Shown here piece after piece: positions 28,250 through 39,022 of a stretch of DNA of 64,000 bases. The number at the start of each line of letters is the position of its first letter. The first letter of the stretch is position 1. The stretch comes from Lingula anatina (taxonomy: Eukaryota; Brachiopoda; Lingulata; Lingulida; Lingulidae), in assembly GCF_001039355.2 (NCBI RefSeq), contig NW_019773825.1, positions 86,987 to 150,986 of the forward strand, in the 5' to 3' direction. The translations under genes were made by a program, and so were the position numbers. The notes beneath the pieces are model-generated. The model saw only the letters and a program-made list of their open reading frames with translations, searched no databases and was not told the DNA's origin.

Positions 28250-28342
28250 GTTGAAGGTAGAAAGGTGTTCATTGGGCAAAAAAAAGAGGTATGCCAAGAA
28301 GACGCCAGGAACACTGCCTACCACTCTCTGATGGAATACTAA
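28250..28342 (+). CDS. Candidate terminal exon resembling the end of a dsRNA-binding domain
   Basis: After TCTCTTTTAAG the phase-0 frame reads about 30 codons and ends at TAA (28340-28342). The peptide contains KVFIGQKKE followed by EDARNTAYHSLMEY, which resembles the last strand and C-terminal helix of a double-stranded-RNA-binding domain. The incoming phase fits the donor at 18296. A GTAAGA at 28381 and an alternative acceptor at 28260 give a different open peptide, so the model is uncertain. The resemblance is by eye only. Confidence 0.25.
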   Translation, partial: VEGRKVFIGQKKEVCQEDARNTAYHSLMEY

Positions 28343-30822
28343 ACTTGCTAAAAAGACTTCACTTTAACATGGATATGAGGGTAAGAGCTGTTTAATTAGA
28401 TTTGTGAAAAAGAGTACATTCTCTCTCTCCCTCTCTCTCTCTCTCTCCCTCTCCATTTGAAGTGTATCATGATTTCAAATTTTCATGCTCCATAAGGCTT
28501 CTTGTGAGCATGTCTTTATTAACTGACCTCAGAGGCCATGAAAACAGTAGTGTTCTAAGACAACTGCAGGTGTTGGGTACATGCTGGTTTCTCCATTGAA
28601 CTTACAGTCCTTGATTCTTCCCAAATAAATATTTGATCATCTTTCACTCTTCCCCAAACCATCAGTTAGGTTTAACATTTTGTAGAGGCTGATATATTAA
28701 GGCTAAACATGTAGCAAAAGCTAATATTGGCTCTTGGTCTTTGTAAGTAAAATGTGTCTGAATAGGTGGATCCTATGAAGTGAGACGTTTCGGTAAACAT
28801 GGAATTTGATCGTTATTCAGTCAATCTGCAAATCTCTTCTTTAAAAGATCAATAGCATTCACCAAGTTTTGTTTTATTTTATTTTATTTCATTTTACTTT
28901 TTGATATTTAAAGAATTTTGATTATATTTTAATTCCATGGTAAATGTTTCATTTTGGGTTGCCTGTCTAGAATTGTAGAGGGGTGGACCTCAATAACTGG
29001 ATTGAAGAGTAATCACTGCCTTAATAAGAGGGATGTTACAGCATTAAAGGGAACACCACTATGTTTTTATTACAGTTTTATTAATAGTAATGGTTTTATT
29101 GGATTTTCTTGTAGCTGTATGATTCACTTAATCTGATTATATTTTAAACTGTATTCTTAACACTGGAAATGTGTGTGCCCTCGAACTTGACTGCAGTCAT
29201 TATAAGAATGAATAACAAATCAGTAATTTTGTTTTTCAAGATGTTTGAGTGAATTTTTTTAACCAATGTAACAAGAAATGCATTCCCTTATCAATCTTGG
29301 GTAAATGACATGTAACTCTTACAGTTAAGTTTTTCTCCTTGAAATTTCTGACACTATGACATATTGCAAGTAAGTTACTGAGCTATTGCACTCTTATAAT
29401 AGGGTTATCAGACCAATTAAGGAGTTTTTTGAACCTGAGTAACATGTCATTTGATTTCAAATGTCTCATTGAAAATGTTATAATTTAAAAAATTTTAAGG
29501 CTGCAGTCAATTAGTTTGCTGTTTGTTTGAGTAGACTGATATACAAAGATCCCATCTTTTAAGATGTGTTGTGGCAATACTTTCATGTGGCAATACTTTC
29601 ATATGTCTAAATGTCTAAATCATATGTCTTTTTTGGTCATATTTCTAGCAATTTGATCTCTAAATACAGCTTAAAGAAAGAAAGGAAGAAGACATTGATA
29701 TGGATATTTTTGTTCTTTTGATTATTTTCTATTTTATGTTTGTAGTTCCTCAGTTTTGGATGGCCCCAGAAAAAATCACATTTGCACGTTCAGAATTTGG
29801 AAGCAGTTGCTTGTATCTAAGAATTGTTTTACCCTGCTATTGTGCCCAGTGCCAAATAAGGTTAGGATCTTTGAACTGTCCTCTGAATTCTTTCAGCTAT
29901 TGTTTCTAAGTAAATTTGACTTCTTGATCTCTCCAGGTATTACCAGTGCTGACCCTAAAGCCGATTGACTTTTTCATCCTATGCTGACAGTTTCTGTTTC
30001 CAATTCCAGTTTGGAAGTCATTTGTGCATGTTTATCCAGGCTACAGTTTCAGCAGCTACAATTGCAGGTAAATAGAAAAAATATAGCCTTCTAGTTTGTC
30101 AAGGACATTACTGTGACAGCAGAGCCGGATGAAAAATGAACTATGTACACTATTTGGTAAACTTAAGATGTTCTCTTTTTTTCTTTTTAAGCTGTGGGCA
30201 GAATATGAAAACTCTGTCACTTGTTCATAATGATAAAATTTAAGACAGTTGTAATTTTAGTTGTAATAGCATTTACTCTTTTTTGTAAGATTTGTTGTTA
30301 TAAACTTAGCTCTTTATTTATTTGTGTATTTATTATTTATTTATTTATTTGTGTTATTATTGTGTATACATTTTTTTTCATGACAAAAAAGAAAGAATTT
30401 CAACATTGCACATTTCCCCCCAACAAGTCGTGAGATACTGCTTTCTCCTGAAATGTTGTATTTTAAGAATCTGCTTATTAATTCTCTGTAATAGAAACTG
30501 AACCTTTTCCCCATGGGCCATAAAAGAAAGATAAATAGAAGGGGGTAGCCTGAGATGACTTTCCTGACCCAGTCATCCAAGTATGTCTTTCTTCCAGGCC
30601 ATGTCCATCAGCTGAAAGACTTTGGCATTTGCCAGTTAAAAAGTCAGAATGGTGAGATGTCAGGAAACACTTGGCGTTTCTGCCTCACTGTAATTACACC
30701 TGGCTCAAGACCTTTGCCTTCGCTTAAAGTGTGTTCTGCTGTCGTTTTTTTGGCTTCCATTTTATTGTTATTTTCACTAGGTTGTTCATGTGTAAAGTGA
30801 AAAAGTCCATTTGTGTTTACAG
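28343..30822. other. Non-coding stretch with one spliced-exon candidate
   Basis: Contains a CT microsatellite upstream boundary (about 28421-28454), a short tandem near 29576-29632 and TATT repeats near 30320-30355. Positions 30010-30067 are bracketed by CCAATTCCAG and GTAAAT and are open in all three frames, so this may be a small exon, coding or not. Nothing else supported. Confidence 0.35.
28421..28454. repeat. (CT)n microsatellite
   Basis: CT repeats with occasional CC interruptions. Confidence 0.9.
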
Positions 30823-31005
30823 TGGTCACAGTATAAAGTGTTGAAGTTTGCTCTTCCCAGCAGATTGGGAGCGGATACCGATGGAAGCAGACGATCTGGT
30901 TTGCATCAGCCACGTGGTACGCATTACCCTGATCGTCTGTCATTTTCCTCACGACAATCTGGAAGCATTCGCTGTAACATTCATTTTATTTCTTACAAAA
31001 TATGA
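30823..31005 (+). CDS. Candidate terminal exon, unrecognised basic tail
   Basis: After TTTGTGTTTACAG one frame stays open for 60 codons to a TGA at 31003-31005 (WSQYKVLKFALPSR...SFSSRQSGSIRC). Composition is R/S/G rich and non-repetitive. No matching upstream phase was established and no family is recognised. It could be an exon of a transcript hosting the miR-92 cluster that starts 700 bp downstream. Confidence 0.25.
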   Translation, partial: WSQYKVLKFALPSRLGADTDGSRRSGLHQPRGTHYPDRLSFSSRQSGSIRCNIHFISYKI

Positions 31006-31709
31006 TTTGTAACACTTTTTGCTTTTGGCTTAGGTACAAGTTATGGATAACAATATGGCAGCGAACAGCATTGCTAAAGCAGGCGCAGCTGTCGCATTTT
31101 CAGGACTAGGATTGTAGTGGCTGAGACACGACTACATCAGGAAACAAAATCTGTCAAATGCCACCTTCCAACTTGCGTAATTTCGGTTTTTTCATCCCAT
31201 TTGATGTATTTTACCTCATGGGTTCCTGCTGCTCTAACGGTGAAGTTTTTCTCTAGTTTTTGTGTCTTAAACATGCTTCTTAAATTCGTTCATGTGCAAT
31301 CATTCATGGTTCATGTCCGGTAGGATCGGCTCACTCAGAAATCGAGACTGCACTCCCTTTCAACTGATCCTTAACAGCAGCGCTGGATATCATCACCACT
31401 ATAGTCACACTTTGTGAAAAAAAAGTCCTTACAGAGGCCAAATACTACCGAAAACCGCTGTGACGACTGAAGCATGGACTGCAGGATTTTCAGTAATTTC
31501 AAATGGTAGGTAAAACGTTTCGTAGAAGAGCGTCGGGAATCTATCTGGAGTTTGTCGGGCCACTGAAAGGATTTCTTAGTCTAAATGTACTGAAAAATTT
31601 TGTTATAGTATTTATTTATTAATTTATATGAACAGAGTTAGAACGAAAAATAACTTCATCATCAGATTTTTAGCAGTTGGACACTGATGCAGAAAGATTA
31701 TGTCACAAG

Positions 31710-31767
31710 TAGGCCGAGATGGGGACAATATTGTACTATCCAGTATTGCACTCGTCCCGGCCTATAT
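31710..31767 (+). ncRNA. mir-92: miR-92 family microRNA hairpin 1
   Basis: The 3' arm at 31744-31765 carries the miR-92 seed ATTGCAC followed by TCGTCCCGGCCT, characteristic of the miR-25/92 family. The 5' arm (AGGCCGAGATGGGGACAATA) pairs with it along its length, with a short loop. miR-92 is a conserved bilaterian regulator loaded into Argonaute from the 3' arm. First of a same-strand cluster. Confidence 0.9.
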
Positions 31768-32527
31768 GCGACATATGTATACGACTGCCGCATAGAAGAA
31801 GACCTGCCTTGGGAGAAAAAAACTAGTATCCTAAATGTTGTATTTCTAGAACTGCACGTTGTATTCAAGAGGGATATTTTAAGGAAAAGCAAACCAAATT
31901 TTACTTTTACATACTTTGCTCGACGGCGGAGGGGGCGAATGCAGTTGCATTTGTGACGAGGCGTCCAATTACTGGACCGCGGTTTTCAGACTACACTATT
32001 TGTCGCAAAGAATGTTAAGATATCAAAACGGGAGTCAAGGTTGCCCTCACTTAAACAAACTTAATAACAAAAGGGAGTAAATATGGTAGAAGGCAACGAA
32101 AATGTCCATGGGCAATATAAGGCAATATAGTGTTTTAACAAGTCGTGAAATACCTTGGAAGTATAGCTCACCTGTTATGGGAGAGGAGTCACGAGCAAGA
32201 CTCACAATCGATAATTCATGTCTGCAGGAACTGTGTTGACGGATGCCAGAGAGAAGTGCAGCCACTTTAAAGCGAAAAAAAAATTTTGGGAACGGCGTGT
32301 TTTTGAGTATAATTAATATACTCAGATCGGTAGTGAAAAGTGAACTAGTATGACCCAAAACAATGTCACGTTTTCGGTTACAATTCTTCAGTTGACTGGT
32401 ATAAATACAAAGGATGTGCGTACGTGGAATGTAAATGTAAGTAAAGACGACAGAATAGTCTGACGTATATGAGCTGCTCGTATTTGCTGTCATTTATTGA
32501 CAGTGGCAGATCAGAACGCCGCTTTCT

Positions 32528-32590
32528 AGCAGATACGATATGGGGGCAATATTCTTTGATTTAGTAACATTGCACTCGTCTCGGTCTGCT
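32528..32590 (+). ncRNA. mir-92: miR-92 family microRNA hairpin 2 (variant)
   Basis: The 3' arm at 32568-32589 has the intact seed ATTGCAC and TCGTCTCGGTCTGC, two C-to-T changes from the usual CCCGGCC. The 5' arm (AGCAGATACGATATGGGGGC) still pairs well and carries matching changes. It lies about 820 bp downstream of hairpin 1. Confidence 0.85.
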
Positions 32591-32724
32591 AGGTGGGAGG
32601 CAGAACAATTCCAAGGCGTCAGACCACATGCAGGATTTTCATCGGATTTATCTGTAAATTGTCGAATCCGCCGTCGACCCTAATTAGTGTTAGTTACCCT
32701 GATTGGTGATAAAAAGAAACGTTA

Positions 32725-33170
32725 TAAAGGAGCTGGATATGAAATGTCCCGGCTAAGGACGCCCGGGGTTGCTCCTTGCCATTGTCAGCTGTTGATCTTG
32801 GGGAAATCCATTCCACGCTGTTAGAGGGATGTGCTGTATCAGTGTGATGTAAGTGCACAGTAAATAAGGATCGCTGTCAGTTCAAACACGCTCCTTGGCA
32901 GTTCGCGCACCCTCTTCAAGATCAACGGACACGTTAAGGCCACCAGCACCAATGGGAATGCGGTTTTGGCTAATTTCTCCACTTTTCAACCTGGTCGAAT
33001 TTCAATTAATTCATTCATTGTCTCCACGCGTTCTTCGGGACGTTTTTGTTGTCCACTTTGTAAAAGGGGCGTCGAGGGAATTGTCTTGTGTGCGTGACTG
33101 TAAGGACCTGCATTGTTGAACTGGGAGATCGTGAAATGCAAAGAACACGTGTTGTTTTCACTTCGGGGTA
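32725..33170 (+). other. CpG-rich stretch with TATA-like motif and splice donor
   Basis: A TTATAAAG motif near 32724 and a strong donor (GGTAAGTA at about 33168) bracket CpG-rich sequence. This could be a promoter and first exon of a transcript over hairpins 3-5, but nothing proves transcription. Confidence 0.2.
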
Positions 33171-34205
33171 AGTATGAAAAAGCTGTACCTCACTGATTAG
33201 ATATTTGATTGATTTCGATAGCGGTTTAGCGTTATTGAATTTAATAATAGTGCCTTTATTATTGCGCTGTTTTGATTATAAAGCCGGGTATTGGGGGGCG
33301 CTTGTGAAGTGTGACCACCGCGGAATTAGCAGCGTAATCTGTGCGTAGGTCGCACAAAAGTAGGTAGTTTTCAATAATTTGGGTGACGAATGCAGTACAT
33401 GTGTGAGACACCGGTGTGCGTGTGTACGAAGTGAAAGTATGTGTCGGTGTCAGATATGAAGTTACCATTGAGGAGAGTGCTGGTGGTTGCGGTTTTCTTG
33501 CATGCTGGAGAGTTGGCACGGGGCAAGTGATACAAAGAGGAATGTGCTTTGAGCAGAAGCGTGTGGTTTGTGTTGATTTTGAAACAAACTTTCAAGTGCA
33601 GGCTGAGACGAGTGCAATATATACTCAGACTTCCTTAAGTGGGGGTGCAAGTCGAATAGCTAGGTTTGGGGAGAGTGCTCGGTGGAATTTTCGTGACATC
33701 AGTTTCATTTTCAGGATCACTGATAATTTTCACACATATGTAATTGATCATTAATAGTACTAAATACTGTGTACAAACAGTGTATTGCTGTCAATACTTT
33801 TAGACTGTGATATACTTTGATGAATCATGCCGGTAAGTATTTGTAATTGAAAGAGGTATTCTGATACACGTAGGAGCCGTGTGTGTGGGTCGTATCGAAT
33901 TTACTGCCGGCTAGATAATCTACGTGACCGCCCTCATGTACTAGAACGGCTAGAATTTCACTGATCTTTGTAGTTTTACCATCAACTACATACCTGTGTA
34001 CAAGACTACCTGTTGCATGAAAGGGGTTAATGCCGCTGGATTGTCCTAAAATTGATGTAATTTTCTATAAAATTGTTTGTATGAGAAGTGTTTTAGTAAT
34101 TTTCAAGGCCTTTTTTTGCACTGACGTTGCTTTTAAAGGGATGGAAGACCACGTTGACGGCTCAGTCGATACGACGAGTCGTGTGGTGAAGATGGTTCCT
34201 GACAG

Positions 34206-34270
34206 CAAGGCCGCGACTTTTGCAACTGTTGACTGCATTGGAAGCAAATTGCACTCGTCCCGGCCTACCT
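34206..34270 (+). ncRNA. mir-92: miR-92 family microRNA hairpin 3
   Basis: The mature-like arm at 34247-34268 reads AATTGCACTCGTCCCGGCCT and onward. The opposing arm AAGGCCGCGACTTTTGCAAC pairs with it across a short loop. An ORF that runs through this hairpin is a shadow. Its 3' half, including the mature arm, is repeated at 37557-37578 in the second haplotype. Confidence 0.9.
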
Positions 34271-34362
34271 GTCGGGAACAAATCGGCACAGAAGACAATG
34301 TTTCAGGTATGCTTCCTTGTTATTAACGCGTTGATATAACTGTAAAGAAGCGTTCAAACATG

Positions 34363-34426
34363 CCAGGCGAAATGAGGCCAACTTCGATAACTTGATACTC
34401 GAAACTGCGCTAGTCACTACCTACCT
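34363..34426 (+). pseudogene. Decayed miR-92 paralogue
   Basis: Positions 34403-34424 (AACTGCGCTAGTCACTACCT...) align with the miR-92 arm at about 16 of 22 positions. The upstream arm (CCAGGCGAAATGAGGCCAAC) aligns with the hairpin 4 star arm. It sits midway between hairpins 3 and 4 at the same ~165-bp spacing. Pairing between the arms is poor and the seed is altered, so it is probably non-functional. The other haplotype carries the same sequence at 37713-37734. Confidence 0.6.
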
Positions 34427-34534
34427 GTGGAGAACTGATCACCAACAAAGAGGAGATTGCTTTAGGTGTGCCCGCTTGCTGATTAAAAATGCGTTGGTTT
34501 TGCGCCAATTTAAGTAAAAGAGTGTGTTGTACGT

Positions 34535-34600
34535 GACAGGCGGAACGAGAGCAACTTTGATAACTTTTGTCCCCAAATTGCACTCGTCCCGGCCTGCCGC
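34535..34600 (+). ncRNA. mir-92: miR-92 family microRNA hairpin 4
   Basis: The 3' arm at 34576-34597 has the canonical miR-92 sequence (AATTGCACTCGTCCCGGCCT then GC). The 5' arm GACAGGCGGAACGAGAGCAA pairs with it. The loop is about 16-18 nt. Tandem neighbour of hairpin 3 and the decayed copy. Confidence 0.9.
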
Positions 34601-35228
34601 GCTCGGCATTCCGACGTCTAGCTGCACGAAACTAGCACCAGACCAACCTTCACGTCTGTCCCCATTAGCATTTTATCGTCAAACCGAGAGCGAACACGGC
34701 CTATAGCACGTACCAGGAACACTGAAGCACGGGGGATTTTCCGGTTGATTTATACTTGTTCTGTTTTAATTTAATTAAATTGAAAGTGATGTCAAGAAAA
34801 GAATAAAATTTGCTTCATGTTATGATTGACGAGATGGTGGTTTCATGTGAGCCTGTCCTATAAGGATTAAAAAACTTTCAGCAGTAACTAAGTGCGTGCG
34901 TGTACATGTATATATGCATCTATGTGTGAGAGAATAAAGGAAAATACACCATTATCGGTACGCTTGGCATACTTGATGTATGTGCCATATGACTGTATGT
35001 GTAATCGCCATATGTACTGAAAAAGAACCAACAGATCATAATATGTTTCAGTTTTCAGTACAGCTTGCATTTTAGCTGCATTTTCCCTTCTCTTCAAGAT
35101 GGTATGAACTGATATAAATGCACAGTTATTATATATGTAATAATATATGCATTTAGTCTATTATCATTATTATTATTATTATTTCCGAAGAGATGAGGCG
35201 AAGAAATGACGGAATAACTCTAGGGCAC

Positions 35229-35292
35229 GTAGGCAGTGATGAGGGCAATATTGTGAAAGAAATGGCAAATTGCACTCGTCCCGGCCTGCTGG
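35229..35292 (+). ncRNA. mir-92: miR-92 family microRNA hairpin 5
   Basis: The 3' arm at 35268-35289 is identical to that of hairpin 4. The 5' arm GTAGGCAGTGATGAGGGCAA pairs with it with several mismatches. It is the last hairpin of the first-haplotype cluster, about 690 bp after hairpin 4. Confidence 0.88.
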
Positions 35293-35394
35293 ACCCTTAA
35301 CATACGGCACTCCTTGTGGACTTAACAGACGACCGTTTCAGAGGGCACGCTTCACATAAATTTTCCCCTAAGCCTAGATTATTATTATTTCCTA

Positions 35395-36360
35395 TTACAT
35401 ATGAAGTAAGTTGAGACGCTGCTCGCACAATTATTTCCCAAATCCTAAATTAGACTAGAATGCACTTATAAGTAATTGCACTTATAAATATGAACAAGTT
35501 TTCGTGATGCAGTTATGAACGTTTAATATTGGGAAAACCACAGAAAAGCAACGCAAGCACGTACATATAACTCCCATTCAAAATATGTTTAGACACTGCT
35601 CATATCTGTAAGCCGACTTGCTAAAGTCGCCTATAATCAGTGGGGGTGGGGGTCTTGACCCCCCTTCAGTTTCTGAAAAATATATCGCACCAATATTCCT
35701 CTCTTGAAATTAGAATTTTGACTAACTAAATTAAAGTTCTAAACCGTACAAAAGGGCTCTCCAAAACACCAGAAATTTACCGGGGTCATTCAGCAGGCCC
35801 CGAACCCCACACCAAAGAGACTAAAGAGACTTGAATGGGCAGTAGCCATTAACTGAGACTTAAAAAAGATTAAAAATGTTTGTCAAGACAGTCGCAGTTT
35901 TCCGAAAGAAAAAACATTGACGTCTTTCAGATTATTTTTGATAGGCAAATCTTTCGGCGCAAATTGTTAGCAGTCTATGTACAAGTCGTTTTGTCTTCAC
36001 TCACTTTGCTATCACATTATTAATGTTATTTTAATTCAGTATAATTTTGTAAACCTGCAACAGGCTAAATTCTTTCTAGACATCTTCCTCTGTACCTCGA
36101 ACTAAGCCTTATTGAGAAAGTTTTTTTATGAATATCTTGGAAATAAAAGACTGGCCTCGTGACATTGGTATTTTATGTCGTTTTTTTAAAGATATATAGT
36201 TTTCGTGCTACAATGATTTAGTTTTTGTGATACAGTTATGAACGTTTAATATTGGAAAAACCACAGAAAAGCAACGTGAGTAAGTAAATATGAAGTAAAT
36301 TAATGCACTGTTCGCACAATTATTATTTTCCAAATCCTAAATTTGAATTAGAATATATTT
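35395..36360. repeat. Unclassified diverged direct repeat pair
   Basis: A segment near 35501-35556 (TTTTCGTGATGCAGTTATGA...CACAGAAAAGCAACGC) recurs at 36222-36277, and the neighbouring motif CGCACAATTATT...CCAAATCCTAAA occurs at about 35425 and 36310. The second haplotype has only one copy of the first motif (about 39331-39386). This suggests a local duplication that is polymorphic between alleles. No coding capacity. Confidence 0.55.
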
Positions 36361-36481
36361 AGTATAGTAAATAATTGATTTTGAAAGGGGCGAAAGGACC
36401 GCGCAAGCTCGCACCTAGATATTAATTTCATTTAAAACAGTGGCCAGAAATTAAAGATTAAAGAGAATAAATTTTAGGGTA

Positions 36482-36782
36482 AAAAGATTGGGTCCAACTG
36501 TCTAGGTCGGGCTGCTGGATGTTCTCTATTCACGGGCGCGATCCCACCATACTGCTCAACACGAGACCTTTTGGCTGCTGCATTTCTGCTCTGGCCCGGT
36601 ACGGTCTTCCTTAGTCAACCTGGGCCCCCAGACCTCCGCCCAGGGAACCATATTGATGCCGAGCTTAGTGCGGACACCCGATCCACATAGAGAGACACCC
36701 AACAGGACTCCCGTCCGCAAGCCATCCACCAACCTAGGCCTCTGAATAGCCAGATTACAGGAGTGCGCTACCACTCCCAGCC
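36482..36782 (-). ncRNA. 7SL: SRP RNA (7SL) gene 1
   Basis: Read on the minus strand from 36782, the sequence begins GCTGGGAGTGGTAGCGCACT and continues through the diagnostic GATCGGGTGTCCGCACTAAG, CGGCATCAATATGG, AGGTTGACTAAGGAAGACCG and GGTGGGATCGCGCC blocks of metazoan signal recognition particle RNA. Length is ~301 nt, as in vertebrate 7SL. It ends before a T-run (36481-36485) typical of Pol III termination. SRP RNA is the scaffold that targets ribosomes making secreted proteins to the ER. The 72-codon open frame here is not a protein gene. Probable allele of gene 2. Confidence 0.95.
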
Positions 36783-36805
36783 GGTAGATGGAGAATGAAG
36801 GGATG

Positions 36806-36851
36806 TATTTAACCCTGGTGAAATCTCCGGCGAATTAAATGATAAACGTCA
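36806..36851 (-). promoter_or_regulatory. Pol III-type upstream elements of SRP RNA gene 1
   Basis: On the minus strand a TTAAATA element lies at about -24 to -30 and TGACGTTT (ATF/CRE-like) at about -62 to -69 from the 7SL start. Both recur at the same distance before the other intact copies. Vertebrate 7SL genes use an ATF/CRE site and TATA-like element upstream, so a regulatory role is a reasonable inference. Confidence 0.5.
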
Positions 36852-37536
36852 CATCCGAGATTGTCTTAGATGTCATTTGATGATAAACTTCAGCTCCAAG
36901 TGCGTGCAGTTGATGTCAATGATAACTGTGAAGAGCACGCTATAAATTTTGTGCATTTATGTTATAATATTTGCCATTTATGTGATAAAATTTTCTATTT
37001 GTATGCCACAATTTGACTACCATTTGTTTAAATGTGCCGTAGTGAATTTTATTTCTAGGCTTCAAATTTCAGCAAATAAAAATAAAGAAATTTACATGCC
37101 ATATGTACTTAACTAATATTCCGTTCGATTAATACGTCATGATATGCCGCCTAGGTCTTTCAGAAATCTTGAATCATGGTTTTCTGGATATGCAGTTTTT
37201 AAAATGTTTTTTCCTATAGATATGCAGTGCAATCCTTTATCCTCTAGTAACATAACAGAGACAGGAAGTCATGGCTGTTTTCAGCGAGAAATTCCGTTTT
37301 TCAAATCTATGTGTGGCTGACCGAAAATTTTCCGCAAAAAACAAAATTTGATGAAAAGTGAGAACGAATTCAAATTATAAACGTTTGCATTTGATTTTTA
37401 TTCTCAATTAATAGAAAAAATGGAGATTTGAAAAAAAAAATTACCAATATAATTGATTAATCGCGTTCTGGTTAACTATAGGGGTTTATAATAAATTGAA
37501 ATATGGAAGGATGATTTTAAAAGATTGGGTCCAAAT

Positions 37537-37537
37537 N
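37537..37537. other. Single-N assembly join
   Basis: One N lies between sequence ending GATTGGGTCCAAAT (3' end of an SRP gene) and sequence restarting inside hairpin 3 (equivalent of 34229). It marks a scaffold join between overlapping contigs. Confidence 0.9.
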
Positions 37538-37556
37538 TTTGACTGCATTGGAAGCA

Positions 37557-37580
37557 AATTGCACTCGTCCCGGCCTACCT
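37557..37580 (+). ncRNA. mir-92: miR-92 mature arm of hairpin 3, truncated by the join
   Basis: Identical mature arm to hairpin 3 (37557-37578), but the 5' arm is missing because the contig begins just upstream at 37538. This is an assembly-truncated allele rather than a separate gene. Confidence 0.75.
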
Positions 37581-37844
37581 GTCGGGAACAAATCGGCACA
37601 GAAGACAATGTTTCAGGTATGCTTCCTTGTTATTAACGCGTTGATATAACTGTAAAGAAGCGTTCAAACATGCCAGGCGAAATGAGGCCAACTTCGATAA
37701 CTTGATACTCGAAACTGCGCTAGTCACTACCTACCTGTGGAGAACTGATCACCAACAAAGAGGAGATTGCTTTAGGTGTGCCCGCTTGCTGATTAAAAAT
37801 GCGTTGGTTTTGCGCCAATTTAAGTAAAAGAGTGTGTTGTACGT

Positions 37845-37910
37845 GACAGGCGGAACGAGAGCAACTTTGATAACTTTTGTCCCCAAATTGCACTCGTCCC
37901 GGCCTGCCGC
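37845..37910 (+). ncRNA. mir-92: miR-92 hairpin 4, second haplotype
   Basis: Sequence is identical in both arms to 34535-34600; mature arm 37886-37907. Best counted as the same locus as hairpin 4. Confidence 0.85.
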
Positions 37911-38531
37911 GCTCGGCATTCCGACGTCTAGCTGCACGAAACTAGCACCAGACCAACCTTCACGTCTGTCCCTATTAGAATTTCATCGTCAAACCGAGAG
38001 CGAACACGGCCAATAGCACGTACCAGGAACACAGAGGCACGGGGGATTTTCCGGTTGATTTACACTTGTTCTGTTTTAATTTAATTTAATTGAAAGTGAT
38101 GTCAAGAAAAGAATAAAATTTGCTTCATGTTATGATTGACGAGATCGTGGTTTCATGTGAGCCTGTCCTACAAGGATTAAACACTTTCAGCAGTAACTTA
38201 GTGCGTGCGTGTACATGTATATATGGATCTGTGTGTGAGAGAATAAAGGAAAATACATCATTATCGGTACGCTTGGCATACTTGATGTATGTGCCATGTG
38301 ACTGTATGTGTTAGCGCCATATGTACTGAAAAAGAACCAACAGATCACAACATGTTTCAGTTTTCAGTACAGCTTGCATTTTAGCTGCATTTTCCCTTCT
38401 CTTCAAGATGGTATGAACTGATATAAATGCACAGTTATTATATATGTAATAATATATGCATTTAGTCTATTATTATTATTATTATTTCCAAACAGATGAG
38501 GCGAAGAAATGACGGAATAACTCTAGGGCAC

Positions 38532-38595
38532 GTAGGCAGTGATGAGGGCAATATTGTGAAAGAAATGGCAAATTGCACTCGTCCCGGCCTGCTGG
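38532..38595 (+). ncRNA. mir-92: miR-92 hairpin 5, second haplotype
   Basis: Same hairpin as 35229-35292; mature arm 38571-38592 with an identical sequence and 5' arm. Probable allele. Confidence 0.85.
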
Positions 38596-38929
38596 ACCCT
38601 TAACATACGGCACTCCTCGTGGACTTTCAACATACGACCGTTTCAGACGGGCACGCTTCACATAAGTTTTCCCCGAAGCCTAGATTATTATTATTTCCCA
38701 TTACATATGAAGTAGGCCTAAGTTGAGACGCTGTTCGCACAATTATTATTACCCAAATCCTAAATTTAGCCTAGATTGCACTTATAAGTAACTGCGTTTT
38801 GCGTAACTCTGACTCCCGTATAAAATGTGATTAGACGCTGCTCATATCTGTAAGCCGACTTGCTAAAGTCGCCTATAATCAATGGCGGAGGGGGGGGGGG
38901 GGACACATAAGTACATACGTTACCAAATT

Positions 38930-39022
38930 GCGTAGAAATTGTTGCTTACGTTGTTTGTTTGTTGCGTATAAATTGTTGTTTACGTTGTTTGTTTGTTGCG
39001 TATAAATTGTTGTTACGTTGCG
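38930..39022. repeat. 34-bp tandem repeat, ~2.7 units
   Basis: Units start at 38930, 38964 and 38998 and read GCGTATAAATTGTTGTTTAC then GTTGTTTGTTTGTT. They lie in the block that differs from the other haplotype (35641-35944 has unrelated sequence). Just upstream is a G-run (about 38889-38902). Confidence 0.8.

Larger units (their letters stand above)
34228..37536. repeat. Haplotype-like duplicate, second locus, copy A
   Basis: Matches 37538-40653 at high identity apart from a few larger indels and one replaced block (35641-35944 versus 38883-39043). It contains hairpins 3 (3' half), 4, 5 and one SRP RNA gene. It ends at the N at 37537, inside the 3' end of a further SRP RNA gene. Most simply an unmerged allele. 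Confidence 0.8.

Noticed and set aside
31335-31380. Possible sixth miR-92 relic (GACTGCACTCCCTTT)
   Set aside because: Only a short seed-like match; no complementary arm could be identified.
32047-32493. 148-codon minus-strand open frame
   Set aside because: No recognised domain, no splice support, between two miR-92 hairpins on the opposite strand; composition looks random.
34030-34326. 98-codon + strand open frame beginning inside the miR-92 region, sharing MEDHV with the frame at 12363
   Set aside because: It reads through hairpin 3. The shared 15-base ATGGARGACCAYGTT is short and flanks do not align, so chance is likely.
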